Shown here: piece by piece, positions 39,401-48,400 of the stretch | Layout: each line of letters opens with the position of its first letter | How positions within the stretch are numbered: position 1 is the stretch's first letter | DNA from: Bedellia somnulentella | Taxonomy: Eukaryota; Arthropoda; Insecta; Lepidoptera; Bedelliidae | Assembly (NCBI GenBank): GCA_963576735.1 | Contig: OY755170.1 | Coordinates: 21,436,875 to 21,500,874 of the forward strand | Reading direction: 5' to 3' | DNA length: 64,000 bases | Translations under genes and position numbers: made by a program | Notes under the pieces: generated by a model | What the model was told of the DNA's origin: nothing | The model's database searches: none | The model's input: the letters and a program-made list of their open reading frames with translations, nothing else

Positions 39401-42400
39401 CTATTTATAGCCAATCACAGATCGATCTTCAAATCGTTGTCTCCACCATTACTCCTCTATTTGATCTTGCTTCGTCTTACTGGCCGTTTTTTTACAAACC
39501 ATATTATATGGATGGTCTAGAGAATAATATCCCGGGTAATCAGGTTGTTTGAAACTGGAGAATTATCTATTGTTAATGAGTATAGTTTGTAAAATCTTGA
39601 TAAAATGTTTTACATAACATAACATAAACGTTCGCGCCGAATATCCCCGAAGGGGTTGGCAGAGGTACTAATAGTGACTTTGTCACCTGGTGTTCAGAGT
39701 ACCCACGTTTTGCATGGACAGTATACTCACGTGATAGGGGGCAGGCCTACCGCTGTTTTGAACGAACACACTGTCACATGACCAAGTACAATTCAGCCAT
39801 GTGGGTTTTCTCACGATGTTTTCCCTCACCGTTAACAACCATGATATATTAACCACACATATGTCTTTCGAAAAGATAAATTGGTGTAGGCCCGACCCGG
39901 GATTTGAACACTAGTCGAAATTTGATTAAGTATTAATAAATAGTATAATATCTTAAGTATCCAATATTGGAGAGAAAAAGACGTTGCTATAAAATGTGCA
40001 CTTAGTTTCTTAAGAAGCGGAAACGGAAAGGAGCAAGCAATTGAGCTTTGACTTTGTTTTGTAAACTTTATCGTTTGAAAGTCTTCGATAATTGAACTAA
40101 CTATAGAAAATCAAAACAAGTAGTAGCAAAATGTAAGTATTAAATACTTACATTTTGCTGTAAATAACAACGTAATCAAAAAAATATAATATATTATATA
40201 AAATTCATCAAAGCCATGTTGGCTTGTATTGTAGTTTGGCCACATTGGGCTAGTGGGAAAAAACGGGTTAGTGCTATTCTAAGTCGACACTAAACTACAC
40301 ATTGAATATGTAATATTTATATTTCTTGGGATTAAACTATCGAGAGGCGTACGTCAAAATACTCAAGAACTAACTATTAGACCATGGAGGCAAATGAAGT
40401 CCTTGAAGTTATAATGTAATTAATATTTTAAACTTCTTGTTCGATCGTTTTATGTGGTTAATTGCAGTCCATTTATCTACACCACGATGATCAAATTATT
40501 TCAATCTTTCAGAAACTCGGTTAACTTCATTTTCGTAACAAAGATTTTATTATCATAACTGAGAGGAACTGAGCTTAATTTATTTCGTAACGTAACTTTT
40601 TCTCCTTACAGTTGTGGTAATTACTTAATACTATTTGTGATACTTTAGTTGAAGGAGACCATTCTGAATATCATTTTATTCGTATTTATACCTAATTATT
40701 CGAAGTTGTGACTATTAATAGGAATAGACGAGCGAAGATGAGTACATTTTATTTATTTATTTTCTAACTACTTACTTATATTCACGCCCATTATTCTCAT
40801 TGGGGTAGGCAGAGACTATCAATTGCCACTTGGTACGATCGTGACAAACCTCTCTTGCTTCCCTTACATTCATAATTCTTCTCATACATGCTCTTTTATT
40901 CTTCTCACTCTGGACCCCCGCCTTTATAAGAACGTTTTCTATCTGTTTCGTTTTCTATTTGTTTTTGCTGTGTAGTGCCGGCTTAGAATGTCACTACCCC
41001 TTTCTACCCACGGGTGTCGTAAGAGACGACTAAGGGTATTGGGGCTTTTAAGGGATTTTTGGGCGATGCGGTTGGAGACCCATCACCAAAAACCTTTATT
41101 TTTACCATCTTTTCCCCACTCAACTTCCAAAAGTGGCTGAGGAATTTATAATTCCTTAGCTCTGGTTACCCCTTCTAGGGAAATATAGCCGTGAGTGTAT
41201 GTATATGTATGTATGTTTTCTATCTGCTCTAGAAACGTTTTACGAAGCCGTCCTCTACTAAAATTCCATCCACATTGGCTCTATAAATCTCTTTCGCTAC
41301 AATGTTTTCATCCATCTTCTGCTAACTAATAGGTTCTTAATATACAATATTAAGAAAAAAAAACGCGGTGTGGTTGCGGCTTAGAATAGCACTACACCAT
41401 TTCTACCTATAGGTGTTTGTAAGAGGCGAAGTTGTTTGGCGATGCGGTTGGAGTGCCAGTACCAGCAACCTTTATGTCAAAATATTTTCCCCATTATGAT
41501 TCCAAAAGTTGCTCTTTCTTATTACGAATCTCTGGTTGATGCATGTTTGTAGAATATGAGATATTTTGTATGTTATAAAATGGTGCTAACTAAAATTTTA
41601 GAAACATGTTATTTTCGTAGTTGCAATAAGACAAATACCTAATGAATGAAAACTAAAGTCGTAAGTACAATATTTGTATGAATACGGCTCACGAGTCGTT
41701 TATTCAAAGTATTGTCTTCTTAGTATTTTTTCTCAAAAATTTTTACATTCTGGTGAAACATCTTAATCATCCATCATCCATCTGCTTTTTTGACTAGAAA
41801 ACATAATGAACCTTTTTAAAGTTTCACCTAAGGGTTAAACAAACAGTAAATAAACATCATTATCATCTTCATTCAATAGACGCCTTCTGCTAATCGCAAA
41901 GAGCTCTACAAAACGAGCGATGAAGAGCCCTTATCGCCTTGTTCATCGCCTTTCAGTTTTTCACCAAGTTTTCGGTCCAATAAGTAAGAAGCCTTCCCAC
42001 ACAGTATGGCCCGGTACGTGGCCGCGAAGCCAGAACTTTCGAGACCACAGGCGCCCTCACTTCCACTTAAATTATGCAACTGCTAAGCTAAGTAAGTTAC
42101 ACCGATTTTGCTGATAATTTTTTGATTACAGATTGGGCACGTCGTAAGCTTTACTAAAATCGCAATCAGGTTTTATGTAAATTCATTTTATGTATGCTTA
42201 GAATTTGATATCGTACAAACTTATAATTAGTCTTACTTGTAGTATAACGTAAAAAGCCAATAAAGATAGCAATATTCAATAATTTACTACAAGTTTGTTG
42301 GTATGGGAACAAAAGAAGTGTAGCTAGAAAACTTTCTATTTGCAAAGCGTTTTCACTGCAGTACGAGAAAAAGATTTATTTATACGTTGACCGACAGTAA

Positions 42401-45400
42401 ATGGATATGTCGGGAAAGACTACTTCAAATTAGGCTGCGTTCTGAGTGTGGTGCCATAGGCGATAAAACTTTGTACTACGATATAGTTACATTGGTTTTT
42501 AAAAGTGTTTTTAACCGACAAAAAACAGATGAGGTTATTAGTTCAACGGTTTATTGCATATAGTAAAAGTATTTTACAGAGTCGTCTGATTTTAATAGAA
42601 ATCGTTTTTGGATAGAGTATATAATTATCTTATTTGTTCATCTTTAGCATATGAAAATTAAAATGCTTCCCCATAGGTACAATGACAAAGAACAATTGAA
42701 TACGTCAATTAAAGAAAGAGATATTTGATTTTTCCTTTTTACTTAAGGTTCTGAACTTAAAGTTTAATGATAGAATATAATAAGTTTATTTGTTTAGTTT
42801 TTAATACTTATAGGGTTTGTTTCTAGAATATCACTCTAGGTGTAAGGCATTTTTTATATTCATGTTTTAATAGGTGGAGACTTTATTACAGCTATTTGTT
42901 GTTTCTAGTACTAAATACGAGTAATAGTGATATCAAATGAATAACAACATATCTTTGTAATGATGAGTCGGTGCCAAACATTAGAAAATCTCCAGATTAA
43001 ATCGGCAATGCACTGTTTATAACCATCATTTAAAAAAAGGCAATTGACTGTATTACTTGGCGTCTTGGCGTCGACTCTTAATTGCACATTTATAATTTAA
43101 TTCCCTTGCTATTATTAAGTAAATGGGTTCGTTTTTATTTCTTATGATAGTTTGGTTAGAGCTTAGAAAGTTAATTATAAACTGATTTTATGTAAAATCA
43201 GACTTTTAAGTTTAACCAAATGGTTGGCTTTTAATGTGATTGTTGAAAAAGTCCTTGTATCAAAATCTATTGCTACCTATTTGCATACAAAATACTACTA
43301 TTTTTTTATTTTAAAGACTAGCTTATTTGTTGCCAATTTTCAACTTCTGCTTGAAACATTGACTTGCATATTAAGAGGAATATCACAAATATAGATATAA
43401 ATGCTACTCTCAGTAGAATGGCAGTTAAGAATAAAACCTTACCATAATTTTCTGTATAACAAATCCTACTGGTTATAAAAAATATCATGCTTTGTCATCT
43501 ATACATAAAAAGCAGTATTCAAATCATGTATTTATTCTTTGGCGAATATACGGTGTGATTTTAAAAATAAAGTTACATTACAATGTTGGAAATACATTTC
43601 ATAAAAAAACATCGTATAGTAAAACTTGTTTCAGCAGTACTCTAACCCAACAACGATAGCAAAATGATTTCCAAACTTTTCGAAACCATATCAAATGGAG
43701 CCGAAGCAACAAACAAAGAAAGTCAATACATATGATTTCCGCTTGCCAAATCGCTTCTCTTTGGAAGCAGTTGCTGCCTAGTCCACACACTTGTCGAAGT
43801 CTTATTTCGTGAGTCGGCGAGATCTTATCAAAACAACGACTGTATTGTCTAAAAAGAGTGAAAAAGATGTTAAATTTAACATTATATGGATTTTTAAGCG
43901 TTTGTCTTTTATATACATAGATATAGTAAACTTCACATGAAATTATTATTTTAATCGAAATTGTTTATATTTTTCTTTTAATGAAATTATATAAATAGAT
44001 TTTGTTAGACACTGCTTGGTTGGTGGACGTAATAGTATGAATTTAAGGTACATCGCATAGGGAGATTAGGCTGTAGTTCACCTCCAATGTCAATCATGGT
44101 GGCCGAAAGTATGCTTCTTAATATTTGTGTAATACGTTGTGGAAATAATATGATTTGACCAAAACACTACAATGCAATAAGATCACTGATACTTTTTCTT
44201 GGTCCCTTTTTTATGTAGTTATTATATGCCTTTAGAAGTCAAAATATTCATTTCTTACATTAAGTATGAAATATTCCAAACTCTATTCGTTTCCAAATCA
44301 CTGTTTCCTCTTAACAAAATGGGTTCTGGCATGGAAACATTGTGATGCTGTCAGCGGATTGAATTGAAAACTTTCACGTCAACTTATTTCACGATATGAT
44401 CGTGTGATGTGTTTGATATAAAACAGTATGCGAGCACAATAGATACACGAAACAAATGCAAAGTTACTGTATACTAGTGGATCGTCCCAGCTTCGCACGG
44501 GTAGCGTTGTTTTTTTAAATATCTGAGGTTTCTTTCTTCAGTCACTGCTCAAGCATTGTGAAATTCAGCGCAATGTTTTCAATTTATTAAATTAATAGCA
44601 CTCCTTAAACAGTGTAGTTTGGTGATTTTGAGTGCGCTTTAATGAACGGTTCAGTATTTCCGTTTAATAGCAAATTTTGGAATAAAACGCTATGAAGTAT
44701 TTATAACAATCTACAAAATAAATCATTACGTGATGTAGGATGCAACTACTGGCGCCATCTAGTATGTTATATGTAAATTAGTAAAGATTTGGTTTTGGTC
44801 ACGGGCGCGATGGCTTATTTTCTGTATAATTTCGGTGTTTCTCTATCGATTTCTATGATTCTTTTTTTATTGAATAGGTAATAATGTTACCTTTTTTAAA
44901 TTAGAGATGAGTGAGAGGTTTACAAACGTAAGAGTAAACAAATATAATCATCATGTTCCGAACTGCTAAGCTATCAGGAATTACACGTGTTATTGTGAGT
45001 CAACCGTAAAAGATAGACATAAACTGTTGAGGATTTTTTTTTAGATAATTTTATGAAGAATATTTCCGTCATACATGATTTCTATGTAAGTTTAACCATT
45101 AAGGCTGCACACGCGACGGAAACTTAAAAAATGGAGTAACTTCTCCCGTTTTCCCAAAATTTCCCAAAATTCCCCTTTACTACTCTGCTGGAAAGTATAC
45201 AAAAACCTGTCTAGGAGTATGAAGAATAATTGTACCAAGTTTCGTTAAAATTCGTCGAGTAGTTTTTGTTTCCATAAGGAACATACAAACCGACAGACAG
45301 ACAGACAGACAGACAAAAATTTTACTGAATGCATTTTTGGCATCAGTATCGATCACTAATCACCCCCTGATAGTTATTTTGAAAATATATTTCATGTACA

Positions 45401-48400
45401 GAATTGACCTCTCTACAGATTTATTATAAGTATAGATATTTACATATTTTCACTGATAAAATTTTTTGTTAAGCAAGTTGTTTTGTACATCTACATTATG
45501 TTCATACAATTAGGCTAAAGCACATGAGTTAATGCAGTCTAGTGTCAGTTTAGAATAACATTATCATCCCACTGTTGTTAAGAGGCCAGTCAGAGTTTTT
45601 AAGTGATTGGTGAGCAATGTGGCTGAGACCAATTTTTTTTATTATTTAACAACCCCTTGCGCACTAAACCTTGAAAAGTGGCTGAGGGGTTTATAATCAT
45701 GAAACTTGGGCTTCTCTGTTTAAGGGAATTATAGCCATGATGTTTGTATATATATGTTATATAACAGTTATTACACATATCGATGCGCAATTTAGTAATT
45801 GCTAGCACTGATTTCATATGGAAGTAATGTATATCGGAATCTGTACAAAGATAAATTTTAACTCAGTTAATGGGAAACATATCAAAATAATACGAAATGA
45901 TTGCGTTGCGATGCGTTATGACATAATAATATGTCTTTTAAATTAAATGACTGACACGAATTTATCTACTTTACAGATTTGTTCGATACGCTTAATACCA
46001 TAATGTCTAATTATAGAAATATATATTTTACTTTATTATCTCTCTCGTCCCCTCATTTATTTGATAACTGTTTTATTTGCCCCATAAATATTAGTTTTTT
46101 TAGTCTATCTTCTTGTTTTCATTTATGCTCTTAATTCTAGATATTTTCTTGATTTTTTAACCTCTGGAATAGTTGATAAAAATAACTCATTTTATTACTT
46201 AAAGTATGAGAATATTTTTTCATAGTTAAGAGCAAATTCAATCTTCTAATTTAAAAACCTCCAGGAATATAAAAATGGATAAAATATCGGCCTTTGAATC
46301 AGTCTGGTACTGAAAAACGATGAAGTACAGGTTCCGATATTATTGAATCAACTGCAACGTGGTTTTCCTGAGTGACACTGTTCACGCTGCTCCATCATAC
46401 GCTCTATCAATTTGGGCTGGACATACGTCGATACTATAAAACGTGGGAGCCAACAAGTAAGTACTTCTAAATTAGACTGAAGCGATTTCACATAACTGCA
46501 TTGATAGCAATTTAGGAGGCAGAACGATCGGAACCTTTCAGCTTTCTGAAATTGGAATATGCATTTTCTGACTACGATTGCTGTTTCCAATTTCCTGATA
46601 GACTTTCTGTCGATTGGAGGGTGGTCTGAACTTGAAGTGTTGAGAAATCGAAAAACAGACGGTTACTTTTTTCTAGTTATACGAAAATTAAACAGAAACG
46701 AAGCTAGCCCTGTGCAATCAGTGGGATTCAAAATTCACTTTGTTAGTCTTGTAATTTTCATGACTTACACTAGATATTTTATTTATATTTCATTGAAAAA
46801 CATTATTTATCTAGGAGTATTGAGATCTTTTTAAGTGTTTTGTGGGCGGTGGTGTGGCTATATAGAAACTTTATTTTAAAATCTTTTTTCTCAACTTCCA
46901 AAAGTACAGATATTTATACTTACTCGTAATTTTGGAGATCTGGCTCCCCTTATCTGGGATTTATTAGTTTAGTGTATAAATGTTATGAGTGAGATATAAA
47001 TCTGACTATCTTTTATCCAAGAGACTAACGACGCCGGTATAGTGCATGAAAAGTATTTGAATCTACATAAAGAAAAGTGCAATATAAAATTTCTTATTTA
47101 TGATCGTCAATTCTATTCCAATATCTGTCACTCAGAAACCCTGTCGACTGCACGGAACGAGAATGTAACGCGAATAAAACGTGAAGTTACTTGCATACTC
47201 AATCTGATGACATTCTGACAAGTCACACGTTACATATTCAAGGGTTGTAGCGCGCATATTTTCAGAGACTCGTTGAACATTGAACATATTAGAATTAATA
47301 GTGTGATATAAAGTGATATTTAAACGTTTTTCAATTCCGATATAGGACGATTGTGGTTTTTTTAATACGAGGAAGTTGAATTGGGATATTTTTGTTGCAA
47401 AATATTTTACTTATTCTATTTTTACGGAAACAAACATTGAGTTAAGATTTCTATAATGTATTCCCGTTTTTTTACATTGTTTGCACAAAATGTTTTCGCT
47501 TTGTATGCTGAGTACGAGCGTAAAATATTTTCAAGCCGTATAACACATTTCTGTTGCTACACGTTCTATACAGAACCTTTTCGTTTGCGTGATTTACCTC
47601 AAACTTTGCTGAACTTTTCCAAAAGATGCAAGCATCAACTTTCCCAGTGTGTTTGGAACACACTTTTACAGCTGAGTGCTATATGCAAGTGAAGACTGTG
47701 AAATTTACTACATATAGCTACAACATACTTTCTTTTCATTTTTCATCTTACATGCATACTCTTACGCCATTAAGTGTATTAGGGTGGGCCCCTTTTGCGA
47801 TCCTAGCACAGCACCAGCTTCAGATACAATTATTATACTACTCAATCATGTTCTCTTGTTCTTCTTAATTCAGACGCCTGTTTTTATTGAATTATTCTTG
47901 ATGGATTTATAGCGGTGAGTATATGTATGTATGTTAGTTTAAATGTATACGCCGATTTTTGATAGCTACCATATAACATCAATTAAAAAAAATAATAGGT
48001 AGTTTTTTAAACTTTTATAATTTAATATTTGCTAAATATCCTTACTCGTAGCAAAATCCTTGTATATTTAGGGTCTAGGACAATTCACGGCTGCGGTATT
48101 TCGGGCGCGTAAACATTCTTGTTGATATTAATGGAGGTAGTTTCGCTCGTGTTTAAAATAAATTGGGATGCTTATTTTGCTTTATAAAATTACATAAAAT
48201 TTTAATCTTAATTAGTTTGCTGTGTCATTAAATAGGTGACTACAATTATGCCTTTTCACATCTTTTAGATGTTTAGTGTTGACCATTGGCTGAACACCCC
48301 TCCCCCATTAGTAAGTGTTCGTAAAAGTATGACTAAGGGTATTGCGGTTTTGTGAGTGATTTTCGGCCAATGTGGTCGGAGACACATCACTGATAACCTT

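Noticed and set aside
46348..46834. 80- and 91-codon ORFs in opposite orientation
   Set aside because: No protein-like motif; the plus-strand ORF partly overlaps a decayed family A copy.
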